A stretch of DNA of 47,564 nt, taken from contig CALKCJ010000014.1 in assembly GCA_938082375.1 (NCBI GenBank), positions 1-47,564 of the forward strand, read 5' to 3'. A model generated the notes under the pieces. That model saw only the letters and a program-made list of their open reading frames with translations. It did not search any database and was not told the origin of the DNA. The DNA comes from an uncultured Thermomicrobiaceae bacterium. Lineage in GTDB: Bacteria > Chloroflexota > Chloroflexia > Thermomicrobiales > Thermomicrobiaceae. The first letter of the stretch is position 1; each line of letters starts with the position of its first letter. The position numbers and the translations under genes are program-made. Positions 21,678-31,000 of this stretch are shown one piece after another.

Positions 21678-22688
21678 ATGCGGATCTCACGGGAAGCGCT
21701 GGAACGGTACCAGGTGCTGATGTACGCCTCAGCGCTACTCGGAGGAGCAGCCTGCGGGCTGCTTGCGCCCGACCCTGCGGGGTGGCTAGAGCGGCTCGTC
21801 TGGCCGGTTCTGGCCGCGCTTCTGTACGCCACGTTTTGTCACGTGCGGGCGTCGGATGCACTGCAAGCCTTCCGGCACTGGCGATTCTTCGCCGCTTCGC
21901 TGGTCGCTAACTTCGGCCTTGTTCCCATCCTGGTCTGGGTGCTGGCCTCGCTCCTTCCGCCAGACCCAGCACTCCGACTCGGTGTGTTCATGGTTCTGCT
22001 CGTGCCGTGCACTGATTGGTTCGTGACCTTCACACACCTGGGACAGGGAAGCACTCGCCTCGCGGTGGCGGTAGTCCCTGCCCAGCTCTTGGTTCAACTC
22101 GCACTCCTCCCGGTGTATCTCTGGCTGTTCCTGGGGCCGGGCCTCATCGCGGTCGCTACCGAACCGTTTCTCCAAGCGTTCGTGGGACTGATCGCTGTGC
22201 CGTTTGGCCTGGCAGCTCTTACTCGCCGGTGGGCTGGATCTTCGGCGCTCGGTGCTCACTGGCTGGCCCTGAGCGTGTCTTCGCCGGTGCTCTTGCTAGC
22301 CATCACCATCTTCCTGATTGCGGCTTCGCAGGCTTGGGCTTTTGTTCAGGCTCTGTCCGGCCTGGGCTGGGCGGCGCTGGTGTTCCTCCTGTACGTGCTG
22401 GTCGCTGCCCCGCTCGCGCGGCTGCTGGCACTCGCGTTTCGCCTGGATCTCTATGCCGGGCGGACACTCGCCTTCAACCTCGGCAGCCGCAACTCCTTTG
22501 TGGTGCTTCCCTTGGCCCTTGCACTCCCTCCCGGGTGGGATGCAGCGGTCGCCTCCATCGTGCTTCAGGGCGCGCTGGAGCTGGCGGGGCTCCTGTGCTA
22601 CCTCCGGTGGGTACCTGGGGTACTCTTCCGCGGAGAGCAACTGCAGCAGCCGGGCGAACGCGTGCAGCGTGTGCCAGGTGCAGAGTGA
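21678..22688 (+). CDS. ACR3/arsenite-permease-like transporter (copy 2, intact)
   Basis: The ATG at 21678 has GGTGGAG 6 nt upstream. The 336-aa protein has about ten membrane helices and belongs to the bile-acid/sodium symporter and arsenic-resistance (ACR3) superfamily. VPCTDWFVTFTHLGQGSTRL holds the conserved CTDW/THL site of the fourth helix, and LGSRNSFVVLPLALALPPGW is the ninth-helix signature. Proteins of this type export arsenite or a similar small anion. Copy 1 at 18057 is a broken, more AT-rich relative. No arsR or arsC is adjacent, so the substrate is not supported by context. Confidence 0.85.
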   Translation: MRISREALERYQVLMYASALLGGAACGLLAPDPAGWLERLVWPVLAALLYATFCHVRASDALQAFRHWRFFAASLVANFGLVPILVWVLASLLPPDPALRLGVFMVLLVPCTDWFVTFTHLGQGSTRLAVAVVPAQLLVQLALLPVYLWLFLGPGLIAVATEPFLQAFVGLIAVPFGLAALTRRWAGSSALGAHWLALSVSSPVLLLAITIFLIAASQAWAFVQALSGLGWAALVFLLYVLVAAPLARLLALAFRLDLYAGRTLAFNLGSRNSFVVLPLALALPPGWDAAVASIVLQGALELAGLLCYLRWVPGVLFRGEQLQQPGERVQRVPGAE

Positions 22689-23107
22689 AATGGCCAGGCA
22701 AGATAGCCACCCTACAGCGCGATCACTGTGATCCTCGCCACCTTGGCCACGAGCACATTTGGGAGCCGCAGCCGATTTCGGCGTCGTGGTCATTTGGCTG
22801 CCGGTTCTCAGTTCGGCCTTCAGGATCCGCACTGCCTCGCGGATATGCACTGTGTATCGTAGGTGAGCGATCCTCTCACACATATGGACTGCAACTGGCC
22901 CCTAACGATATCCCCCGTCGTCGACCGGTTCACCTTGGAGGTGGTGTCAGCAACAGCGAGCGGACCCTGTCCACGAGCTGGGGCCTAGAACCCATCGTGC
23001 GACTAAGCCGAGAGCTTCTCCTTGACGCGTCAGAACTCGCCGCGGTCGCTCATCGTGGCTGAGTGGGAGGCTCGAGGCCAGCGCCAGCCCGATGCCGACC
23101 ACACGCG
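22689..23107. other. Intergenic, nothing recognised
   Basis: Some 420 bp between convergent genes (the ACR3-like transporter and hyuB). No gene, RNA or strong hairpin was seen. The long plus-strand frame that crosses it is out of phase with the transporter and has no family features. Confidence 0.5.
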
Positions 23108-24850
23108 CTACCTCGGCGTCTCTGTCACAGCCACGCCGGTCTGTGCTTCCAGGAGCCGCTCGACAGCCCAGCGCAGCGACTCCGGCAGGCGCTCCGGGCT
23201 GACCAGACCCGACCGTAGATCGGCGGCCACCAGTTCTGGGTCGCGCCGCTCCAGTGGCCCGTAGCCGGCTCCGCCAGGCAGGTGCAGCTCAAGTCGGTCA
23301 TCCGGCCTCTCCAGAGTGATCTGCCCGGAACGCAGCTCCTCCGGGTCAAGCCTGCGGCCGTTGACGATCACCTGGGTGCAGGGCCCGTCCTGCCCTCCGG
23401 CGAGGCCCTTCGGCGGGAAGCGCAGGCGGTCAGGGTCGATGAAGACGTTCACCGGGAGCGGGTAGCCTGGCAGCGGGCTGAACTCGAGCTGGTGGCCGAA
23501 GGCGCCGCGCCATTGCCCCAGCCCCGCCGAATCTGGCCGCAGCGAGCGCCTGCGTACCAGCACCGGCGTGCGGCTCTCGAAGATCTCGACCGGCACGTTA
23601 CGGGCGCTGGAGGGGAAGCAGTTCCGCCCGATCCCGTCCCGCCCCAGGCTCGCGCCTCGCCCACCGGCAGTGAAGAAATGCGCGTTATAGAAGCGCCCGT
23701 CCGGCTCCTGGCCGTAGACGTGGATCGAGTGCATGAGGCCGTTACCGGCCTGCACCCGGTCGGGCAGGGCGGATGCGAGCGCGCCGAAGATCAGCGCGTG
23801 CAGGTGCCAGCCGGTGCGGGTACGGGAGCCGACCGAGGCGGGCATCGTGCAGTTGAGGATCGAGCCTTCCGGCGCGATTACCTGGATCGGCCGGAAGGTG
23901 CCCTCGTTGGCGGGCACCGTCGGGGAGAGCAGGCACTTGAGCGGATACGCCGTGTGGGCCCTGGTATAAGTCAGCGTGCAGTTGATCCCGCCGCGCGGGC
24001 GCTGCCGGTCGGAACCAGTGTAGTCGACCAGAATCTCATCGCCCCGCACGGTGATCCGGCAGCGCAGGTAGACCGGCTCGTCCAGGCCGTCGGCCCAGAC
24101 CTCGTGCTCGTAGATGCCGTCCGGCACTGCGGCGATCGCCTCGCGCATCGCTCGCTCGGAGTATCGCTGGATGACCTCGGAGACGGCCTTGAGATCCGGC
24201 AGGTCATACTCGTCGAGGAAGGCGAGCACCCGCTCGGCACCGAGCCCGTTCGCGGTGAGCTGCGCCTCGATGTCGGTCAATACCAGGTCGGGCGTGCGCA
24301 CGTTCTCGCGGATGAAGGCGAAGGCAGTCTCGTTTGGTCGGCCGGCGTCGTAGAGCTTGAGGATCGGGATACGCAGGCCGTCCTCATAGATATCGCGCAC
24401 GGTACGGCGGTCGAGCGAGCCGCCGATGCTGGTGGTATGGGCGACGCTGACGGTAAAGGCCACGACCCGGTCGTTGCGGAACACCGGCGTGATCAGGGCG
24501 ATATCGTCCAGGTGACCGGCGCAGAGCCAGGGGTCGTTGGTAATGTAGACATCGCCGGGGCGCATCTGCTCGACCGGATAGCGCGCTATCACCCCGTGCG
24601 TGACAGTCGGCATCACCAGGTTGAACACAGGCATGCTGCGGTTGGAATGGGCCACCGAGCTAGCGTCGGCATCCAGGATCTCGCAGCCGAAATCCTGGGC
24701 CGCGCCGATGATCGTCGAGACTGCGGTGCGCAGGATCGCCACCCACATCTCGTCGGCGATGCCGATGAGCCGGCTCCACATGATCTCCAGGCTGACCGGA
24801 TCGAACGACGGCATGGCCATACCCTGACCAGCGACTCGTGCCTCACCCAT
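23108..24850 (-). CDS. hyuB: Hydantoinase B/oxoprolinase-family subunit
   Basis: The 580-aa protein shows the HyuB pattern throughout: FDPVSLEIMWSRL at the start, then MPVFNLVMPTVTHGVIARYP, RPGDVYITNDPW and HLDDIALITPVF, with SVAHTTSIGG and DYTGSDRQRPRGGINC later. The end is PGGAGYGPLERRDPELV. HyuB works with HyuA in ATP-dependent opening of hydantoin, 5-oxoproline or related cyclic amides. The ATG at 24850 gives a clean N-terminus; a GTG at 24874 is also in frame. It follows hyuA with a 45-nt gap and the two should be co-transcribed. The exact substrate is not readable. Confidence 0.9.
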   Translation of the reverse strand: MGEARVAGQGMAMPSFDPVSLEIMWSRLIGIADEMWVAILRTAVSTIIGAAQDFGCEILDADASSVAHSNRSMPVFNLVMPTVTHGVIARYPVEQMRPGDVYITNDPWLCAGHLDDIALITPVFRNDRVVAFTVSVAHTTSIGGSLDRRTVRDIYEDGLRIPILKLYDAGRPNETAFAFIRENVRTPDLVLTDIEAQLTANGLGAERVLAFLDEYDLPDLKAVSEVIQRYSERAMREAIAAVPDGIYEHEVWADGLDEPVYLRCRITVRGDEILVDYTGSDRQRPRGGINCTLTYTRAHTAYPLKCLLSPTVPANEGTFRPIQVIAPEGSILNCTMPASVGSRTRTGWHLHALIFGALASALPDRVQAGNGLMHSIHVYGQEPDGRFYNAHFFTAGGRGASLGRDGIGRNCFPSSARNVPVEIFESRTPVLVRRRSLRPDSAGLGQWRGAFGHQLEFSPLPGYPLPVNVFIDPDRLRFPPKGLAGGQDGPCTQVIVNGRRLDPEELRSGQITLERPDDRLELHLPGGAGYGPLERRDPELVAADLRSGLVSPERLPESLRWAVERLLEAQTGVAVTETPR

Positions 24851-24895
24851 CAATCGAGTACCTTCCCAGTCCACGTGTGATCGTCCGACTCCGTC

Positions 24896-27010
24896 TCATT
24901 CGACCGCTTCACCGTCGGCACGCTCGAGGATCAGGGTACGATAGGTATCCACCTCCGCGCACCAGCCGGGTGGCACCACAACGGTGGTCTCTCGCTCCTC
25001 GACGATCGCTGGGCCGGCCAGCCGCATGCCGGGCGCCAGCCGGTAGCGGTCGTAAACCGTACACCGCCGCTCGCCGGGCTCCGGCTCGTCGAAGTAGACG
25101 GATCGCTCGCCCCGGAGCGCGGGCGCCGGGTCGGGCGGCCCGACCGGCTCAGGCGCCAGCCGAAAGCTCGGACGGGGCACCGAGACCGTCAGGTGCCAGT
25201 TGAGGGCCTCCACCGCGAGCCCTGAGGGCACCCGGCCGTAGACCTCGCGGTAGCGCCGGGCGAAGGCCGCCTCGAGCGCGTCCTTCGACCCGGCCGAAAG
25301 CTCCAGCTCCTCGGGGATCGTGACGCGCAGCTCATGGTACTGCCCAGTGAAGCGCAGGTCGACCGCCCGCGTCTCGACCAGCGCCGCCTCACCGGCTACC
25401 GGGGCCAGGGCGCGGGCCGCAGCAGCTCGCATTTCCTGGTAGAGGTCACGCACCGCCGACCAGTCGCAGTCCTCGAGGGTCGTGAGGTAGGTGCGCGTGA
25501 ATGGCATGGCCAGCGGCGCCGTCAGCGCGCCGATCGCCGAGGCTACTCCGGCGCCGAGCGGCACGATGACCCTGCGGATACCGAGGATGCGCGCCACTGA
25601 GGCCGCATGGGCCGGCCCGGCCCCCCCGAAGGCGACCATCGCCAGGGAACGCGGGTCGCGGTTGCGTTCGATGATATGCGTCCGCGCGGCCTGGGCCATG
25701 TTCTCGTTGACGATCGCATGCACGCCGCGGGCGGCCGCGTCGAGTTCTAGCCCGAGCGGCTCCGCGATGCAGCGAGCGACCGCCCGGCGCGCCTGCTCCG
25801 GCCGCAGCGCCATCCGCCCGCCGAGGAAGTTCGCTGGGTCGAGGTAGCCGAGCAGCAGGTTGGCGTCGGTCACTGTCGGCTGATCGCCGCCGAGCCCGTA
25901 GCAGGCCGGCCCGGGATCGGCTCCGGCGCTCTGCGGCCCTACTTTGAGCAGCCCCAGCCGGTCGATCGAGGCGATACTCCCGCCGCCGGCCCCGATCTCG
26001 ATCAGGTCGACCGTCGGCGTCATCACCGGCAGCCCGCTGCCAGGCTTGAAGCGGTGCACCCGGTCGACTTCGAGCATGCGCACGACTGCGGGCGTACCGC
26101 GCTCGATGAGGCAGGCCTTGGCAGTGGTGCCACCCATGTCGAGCGAGAGCACGTCCTCGTGCCCGGCCAGCCGGCCGTAGAAGCTCGCGGCAAAGGCGCC
26201 GGCTGCTGGGCCGGACTCAAGCAACCGGACGGGGAAGTCCATAGCCGCTTCCAGCGTCGTGACCCCACCGGAGGAGAGGACGAGGAAAAGCTGGCCGGTG
26301 AAGCCCTCGGCCTGGAGCGCGTCGCGCAGGTCGGCGAGGTAGCGTCGGAGCAAGGGCTTCACGTAGGCGTCAGCGACGACCGTCGAAGTGCGCTCGTACT
26401 CGCCGATGAGCGGGGCCACCTGCGACGAGAGCGAGACCGTGACCTCTGGGTAGCGCGCGGCGATGAGCTGGGCAATACGCCGCTCGTGCGCCGGGTTCCG
26501 GTAGGCGTGGAGCAGTGAGACGGCGATCGACTCCACCCCCTCGGCGACCAGCTCATCCACCTGCGCCAGCACACCGCTCTCGTCGAGAGGCTCCAGTACT
26601 GTGCCGTCACGGCTCACGCGCTCGCGCACCTCGCGCCGCCAGTGGCGGGGTACCAGTGGCTCCGGGTACGGGGCGAAGAGATCGTAGATGTCGTAGAGCT
26701 GCTCGATGCCGATCTCGAGGACATCGCGGAAGCCCGGTGTCGTGAGGAGCGCCGTGCGCGCACCTCGGCGCTCGACCAGCGCGTTGGTCACCAGCGTGGT
26801 GCTGTGGACGACCTCGGCCACTTGACATGGCTCGATGCCGGCCAGCTCCAGCAGCTCGCGCCAGCCCTGGAGCACCGCGCGCGCCGGCCGCTGGGGATCG
26901 GTGAGCACCTTATGCAATTCCGCGACGGTTCCCGCCTCGATGTCGAAGAGCACCAGGTCGGTGAAGGTGCCTCCCACATCGATGCTGACGGCGTACCTTG
27001 GCGCGGACAC
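24896..27010 (-). CDS. hyuA: Hydantoinase A/oxoprolinase-family subunit
   Basis: A GTG at 27010 with GAGGGAGGAAAC upstream gives the typical start YAVSIDVGGTFTDLVLFD, an actin-like ATPase phosphate loop. Other HyuA marks are VVHSTTLVTNALVERRGART, LSLDMGGTTAKACLI and VDLIEIGAGGGSIA, with FGGAGPAHAASVA further on. The 704-aa length is normal. It uses ATP to activate the ring amide that HyuA-HyuB hydrolyse. It is the first gene of the leftward hyuA-hyuB pair and is divergent from the BNR-repeat gene at 27363, which shares the 352-bp upstream region. Confidence 0.92.
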   Translation of the reverse strand: MSAPRYAVSIDVGGTFTDLVLFDIEAGTVAELHKVLTDPQRPARAVLQGWRELLELAGIEPCQVAEVVHSTTLVTNALVERRGARTALLTTPGFRDVLEIGIEQLYDIYDLFAPYPEPLVPRHWRREVRERVSRDGTVLEPLDESGVLAQVDELVAEGVESIAVSLLHAYRNPAHERRIAQLIAARYPEVTVSLSSQVAPLIGEYERTSTVVADAYVKPLLRRYLADLRDALQAEGFTGQLFLVLSSGGVTTLEAAMDFPVRLLESGPAAGAFAASFYGRLAGHEDVLSLDMGGTTAKACLIERGTPAVVRMLEVDRVHRFKPGSGLPVMTPTVDLIEIGAGGGSIASIDRLGLLKVGPQSAGADPGPACYGLGGDQPTVTDANLLLGYLDPANFLGGRMALRPEQARRAVARCIAEPLGLELDAAARGVHAIVNENMAQAARTHIIERNRDPRSLAMVAFGGAGPAHAASVARILGIRRVIVPLGAGVASAIGALTAPLAMPFTRTYLTTLEDCDWSAVRDLYQEMRAAAARALAPVAGEAALVETRAVDLRFTGQYHELRVTIPEELELSAGSKDALEAAFARRYREVYGRVPSGLAVEALNWHLTVSVPRPSFRLAPEPVGPPDPAPALRGERSVYFDEPEPGERRCTVYDRYRLAPGMRLAGPAIVEERETTVVVPPGWCAEVDTYRTLILERADGEAVE

Positions 27011-27362
27011 GTTTCCTCCCTCCTCAGCCCATGCCGGCCGGCTGTGGCCCCCGCGGATTACCTGGCGGGGCCGCTCTCCGCCGCCCGTTTCTACCACCGA
27101 GTGCCGCTTTCGCCAACGGCTGCACGCGAGGAGAACGCTGACTCCGGCCCCGTGACTCGCCCACTGGTTGAGCTCCGCAGGCTGCTGTGCGAGGAGGAAT
27201 CCCACCTGACGAAGCACGTCCGAGAACCAGGTTCGTGGCTAGGAGACAGGTGGAACCAGCACGCTTGACAACGCTTCTCCCCTGCGCGACAACAGGTGCT
27301 GCGCGTCATCGACGCCGGATAGATGCGGGCACGGCGACAAGGCGGACGGGAGGAGTAGGACG
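27011..27362. promoter_or_regulatory. Divergent region between hyuA and the BNR-repeat gene
   Basis: 352 bp with no gene. It must hold the leftward hyuA promoter and the rightward promoter. TTGACA at 27265-27270 is a candidate -35 for the rightward gene, but the -10 at the right distance (GACAAC) is weak. Confidence 0.35.
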
Positions 27363-30300
27363 ATGGCTGAAGGTGGACGGCGGCGTCTCGATCAGGCACT
27401 CGAGTTCCGGCTGATCGGGCCGTTCCGGGGTGGGCGCGTGGTGGCGGTCGCGGGGCACCCGACTGACCCGCTCACCTTCTACTTCGGCTCCACCGGGGGT
27501 GGCGTTTGGAAGACGACCGACGGCGGCCGCTACTGGAAGAATATCTCCGACGGCTACTTCAAGCGCGCCTCGGTCGGGGCCATCGCGGTCAGCGAGGCCG
27601 ATCCCAACGTGATCTACGTCGGCATGGGCGAGGCCTGCATCCGCGGCAACGTCTCCCACGGCGACGGCGTCTACAAGTCGACCAATGGCGGCCGTACCTG
27701 GGTGCACTGTGGCCTGGCCGATACGCGCCACATCGGTGAGATTGTGATCCACCCACACGATCCAGGCCTGGTCTACGTCGCCGCGCTCGGCCACGCCCAC
27801 GGTCCCAACCAGGAGCGCGGCGTCTTCCGCTCCCGGGACGGCGGCAAGACGTGGGAGAGGGTGCTCTACCGCGACGAGCACACCGGCGCTATCGACCTGG
27901 TGCTCGACCCGAACAACCCCCGCATCCTCTACGCTGCCCTGTGGCAGGCGATCCGCCGGCCATGGGAGCTGGTCAGCGGCGGGCCGGGGAGCGGGCTCTT
28001 CCGCTCCTTCGACGGCGGCGACACCTGGGAAGAGATCACCCGCCACAAGGGCTTGCCCAAGGGCGAGGTCATCGGCAAGATCGGGGTGACCGTCTCGCCG
28101 GCCAAGCCTGGGCGCGTCTGGGCCATCGTCGAGGCTGAGGACGGCGCCGTCTTTCGCTCCGACGACTCCGGCGACACCTGGGAACGCTGCTCCGAAGACC
28201 GCAACCTGCGACAGCGTGCCTGGTACTACCACCATATCTACGCCGATCCGCAGGATCCCGAGACAGTGTGGGCTTTGAACGTCGAACTCTGGAAGTCGAA
28301 CGACGGCGGCAAGACCTTCTTCCAGGTTCCCATCCCGCACGGCGACAACCATGCGCTCTGGATCGACCCGAAGAATCCTCGTCGGATGATCAACGGCAAC
28401 GACGGTGGCGCTTGCGTCAGCTTCGACGGCGGGCAGACCTGGTCAAGTCTCTACAACCAGCCGACGGCCGAGATGTACCATGTCACCGTCGATACCCGCT
28501 TCCCCTACCGGGTCTACGGCGCCCAACAGGACAACACCACCATCTCCGGCCCCAGCCGCTCACACCTGGCCGCGATCAGTCAGGGCGAGTGGCATGAGGT
28601 GGGTGGCGGCGAGAGCGGCTACATCGCCGTCCACCCGAAGAACCCTGATATCGTCTACGCCGGCAGCTACCTGGGCTATCTTACTCGCTACGACCGCAAG
28701 AGCAGTCAGATCCAGAACATCCAGGTCTGGCCCGAGAGTACGCTCGGCGCTGGCGCGAGCGAAGCGAAGTATCGCTTCCAGTGGACCTACCCGATCGTCA
28801 TCTCACCCCACGACCCGGATACGCTCTACGTCACCTCGAACGTCGTCCACCGCTCGCGCGACGGCGGCATGAGCTGGGAAGTGATCAGCCCCGACCTCAC
28901 GCGCAACGACCCCGAGAAGCTCCAGCCCTCCGGTGGGCCGATCACCAAGGACAACACCGGCGCCGAGTACTACTGCACCATCTTCGCCTTCGCCGAGTCG
29001 CCCGCGGCCCCAGGTATCCTCTGGGCCGGCTCCGACGACGGGCTGGTCCACCTCTCCCGCGACGGCGGCCAGACCTGGCAGAACGTCACCCCGCCCGACC
29101 TTCCCGAGTGGGCGCTGATCAGCATTATCGAGCCCTCGCCGCACGACGCAGCCGCCTGCTACCTGGCTGCCACTCGCTACAAGCTCGATGACTTCCGCCC
29201 CTACCTGTTCAAGACCAGCGACTACGGCCAGAGCTGGACCAAGATCACCAGCGGCATCCCTGAGGATGACTTCACGCGCGTGATCCGCGAGGATCCAGTG
29301 CGGCGCGGGCTCTTGTACGCCGGGACGGAGACCGGCCTCTACCTGTCGTTTGACGACGGGGTAAGCTGGCAGCGCTTCCAGAGCAACCTGCCCGTCGTGC
29401 CCATCCACGACCTGGTGGTGAAGGACAACGACCTGGTGCTGGCGACGCACGGGCGGAGCTTCTGGATCCTGGACGACCTGACCCCACTGCGGCAGTTCCT
29501 GCCCTCCCAGCTCGAGCAGCCGGCGCACCTGTTCCCGCCCCGTACCACTGTGCGCTTCCGCACCTACCGAGGATTCGGCCACCCACCGACGCCCGGCAAG
29601 AACTACCGCATGACCGGCGCGACGATGGCCACCTTCGAGACCCGCGAGACCGAGACAGGAGAAAAGGTCGAAGTCTACGTCGACGCTGGGCAGAACCCGC
29701 CGGACGGCGTGATCATCACCTACTACCTGCGCGAGCAGCCTGAGGGTGAGGTCAGGTTGACCATCCTCGATGCCGAGGGGAACGAAGTCCGCTCCTACTC
29801 CAGCGAGAAGAAGGAGCCACAGCCCGGTGAGGAGGAGTCGAAGGAACCGCTGGTTCCAAAAACGCCCGGCTTCCATCGCTTCGTCTGGAACCTGCGCTAT
29901 CCCGACGCTGTGAAAGTGCCGGACGACAAGTCGCTCGAGTTCTCTGGCGGCGTGCTGGGCCCGCTTGTCCCACCAGGGCGCTACCAAGTGCGGCTCACCA
30001 TCGGTGAGCAGTCCTGGAGCGAGTCGTTTGAGGTCGTGCGCGATCCGCGGATCGAGGCGACCGATGCCGAGCTCCGCGAGCAGTTCGAGCTGGCACTTCG
30101 GGTCTGGCGGAAGCTCTCCGAGACACACGAGGCGGTCAACCGGATCCGGAAGCTGCGCCGCCAGCTCGAGGTGTGGGAGACGCGAGAAGATCTCGCCGAG
30201 ATCCGCGAGAAGGCCAAGGAGCTGCGCGAGAAGCTCCTCGAGGTCGAGGGCGAGCTGATCCAGTACCGAGCGCAGGGTCGGCAGGACGTGCTGAACTACC

Positions 30301-30506
30301 CGCTCAAGCTGAACGCCAAGCTGGCCGGCCTGGCCACGGCCATCGGCTCGGCCGACAGCCGACCCACCCGGCAGGCGTACGAGGTCTTCGCCGACCTCAG
30401 CGGGCGCGTCGATGCTCAGCTCGCCCGGCTCGAGGAGCTGATCGAGCGCGACCTGGCCGCGTTCAACCGCATAGTGGCCGAGACCGCGGCAGTGGTCGCG
30501 GCCTGA
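27363..30506 (+). CDS. BNR/VPS10-like repeat beta-propeller protein (1047 aa, paralogue 1)
   Basis: GGGAGGAGTAGGACG precedes the ATG. The first 700 residues are a series of sialidase/BNR-type beta-propeller repeats with the Asp-box pattern SxDGGxTW, for example KSTNGGRTW, RSRDGGKTWE, RSFDGGDTWEE and LSRDGGQTWQ. A beta domain follows (about 750-890), then a charged helical C-terminal part (about 900-1040; RKLRRQLEVWETREDLAEI). Relatives are annotated as glycosyl hydrolases or sortilin-like proteins without a proven substrate. I see no signal peptide or membrane helix, which is unusual for a propeller of this class. A second copy starts at 45823. Confidence 0.85.
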   Translation: MAEGGRRRLDQALEFRLIGPFRGGRVVAVAGHPTDPLTFYFGSTGGGVWKTTDGGRYWKNISDGYFKRASVGAIAVSEADPNVIYVGMGEACIRGNVSHGDGVYKSTNGGRTWVHCGLADTRHIGEIVIHPHDPGLVYVAALGHAHGPNQERGVFRSRDGGKTWERVLYRDEHTGAIDLVLDPNNPRILYAALWQAIRRPWELVSGGPGSGLFRSFDGGDTWEEITRHKGLPKGEVIGKIGVTVSPAKPGRVWAIVEAEDGAVFRSDDSGDTWERCSEDRNLRQRAWYYHHIYADPQDPETVWALNVELWKSNDGGKTFFQVPIPHGDNHALWIDPKNPRRMINGNDGGACVSFDGGQTWSSLYNQPTAEMYHVTVDTRFPYRVYGAQQDNTTISGPSRSHLAAISQGEWHEVGGGESGYIAVHPKNPDIVYAGSYLGYLTRYDRKSSQIQNIQVWPESTLGAGASEAKYRFQWTYPIVISPHDPDTLYVTSNVVHRSRDGGMSWEVISPDLTRNDPEKLQPSGGPITKDNTGAEYYCTIFAFAESPAAPGILWAGSDDGLVHLSRDGGQTWQNVTPPDLPEWALISIIEPSPHDAAACYLAATRYKLDDFRPYLFKTSDYGQSWTKITSGIPEDDFTRVIREDPVRRGLLYAGTETGLYLSFDDGVSWQRFQSNLPVVPIHDLVVKDNDLVLATHGRSFWILDDLTPLRQFLPSQLEQPAHLFPPRTTVRFRTYRGFGHPPTPGKNYRMTGATMATFETRETETGEKVEVYVDAGQNPPDGVIITYYLREQPEGEVRLTILDAEGNEVRSYSSEKKEPQPGEEESKEPLVPKTPGFHRFVWNLRYPDAVKVPDDKSLEFSGGVLGPLVPPGRYQVRLTIGEQSWSESFEVVRDPRIEATDAELREQFELALRVWRKLSETHEAVNRIRKLRRQLEVWETREDLAEIREKAKELREKLLEVEGELIQYRAQGRQDVLNYPLKLNAKLAGLATAIGSADSRPTRQAYEVFADLSGRVDAQLARLEELIERDLAAFNRIVAETAAVVAA

Positions 30507-30649
30507 GTCGCGAATGGCTAAGCACCAGCGTGGCAACCGCGGCATCCGCGGCTCGGAGCGCGGCACGGCCTGAGTGGTGGCTTGCTCGCCTGCCGCGGTT
30601 GCCGCGGGCGGCTCGCTTGCACGGGCTGACCAGCTCATCCTGGAGGCGG

Positions 30650-30970
30650 CTACCGGAGCACGACAGCTATCCCCAGCAGGGCTCCAGGAAGTGCTCGAGC
30701 ACGTGGCGCAGGCAGGGTTCGACTCGCGGCCTGACCGGGGGACTGCAGCCGAACGGGAGCCCGCCCGGCGAGGGCCCGCAGCGCCAGCGCCTCGTGCCAC
30801 GGGGTACTCGCCTGCTCCGGGCGGAACAGCCGCAGCGCGCTCGACCTGCCGCCTCGATCGACCCGCCAGAGGGCCGTCTCCCAGCCGCCCGCGACCGGCT
30901 CCACCGCCCTGGCGTCCTCCACGCCGAGCACCCGCAAGATCGCAGACAGATCGAGGTCGTCGCCAGGGGG
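30650..30970 (-). pseudogene. Remnant phosphotransferase (APH-like) N-terminus
   Basis: The minus-strand frame reads DLSAILRVLGVEDARAVEPV, then AGGWETALWRVD and SSALRLFRPEQ, ending with ALALRALAGR. This is the N-lobe pattern of aminoglycoside/choline-phosphotransferase-like kinases. After that homology ends; a shift brings GLPFGCSPP in another frame and then a stop. There is no ATG, and the catalytic lobe is absent. It is best read as a decayed 5' fragment wedged between the BNR gene and the amidohydrolase gene. The rest of 30507-31000 holds nothing recognised. Confidence 0.45.
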
Positions 30971-31000
30971 TTGCGCGGGGGCCGGCTACCTTAGAGGCAT

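Noticed and set aside
22016-23062. 348-aa plus-strand frame after the ACR3-like transporter
   Set aside because: Most of it overlaps the transporter in another frame and shows no coherent protein features.
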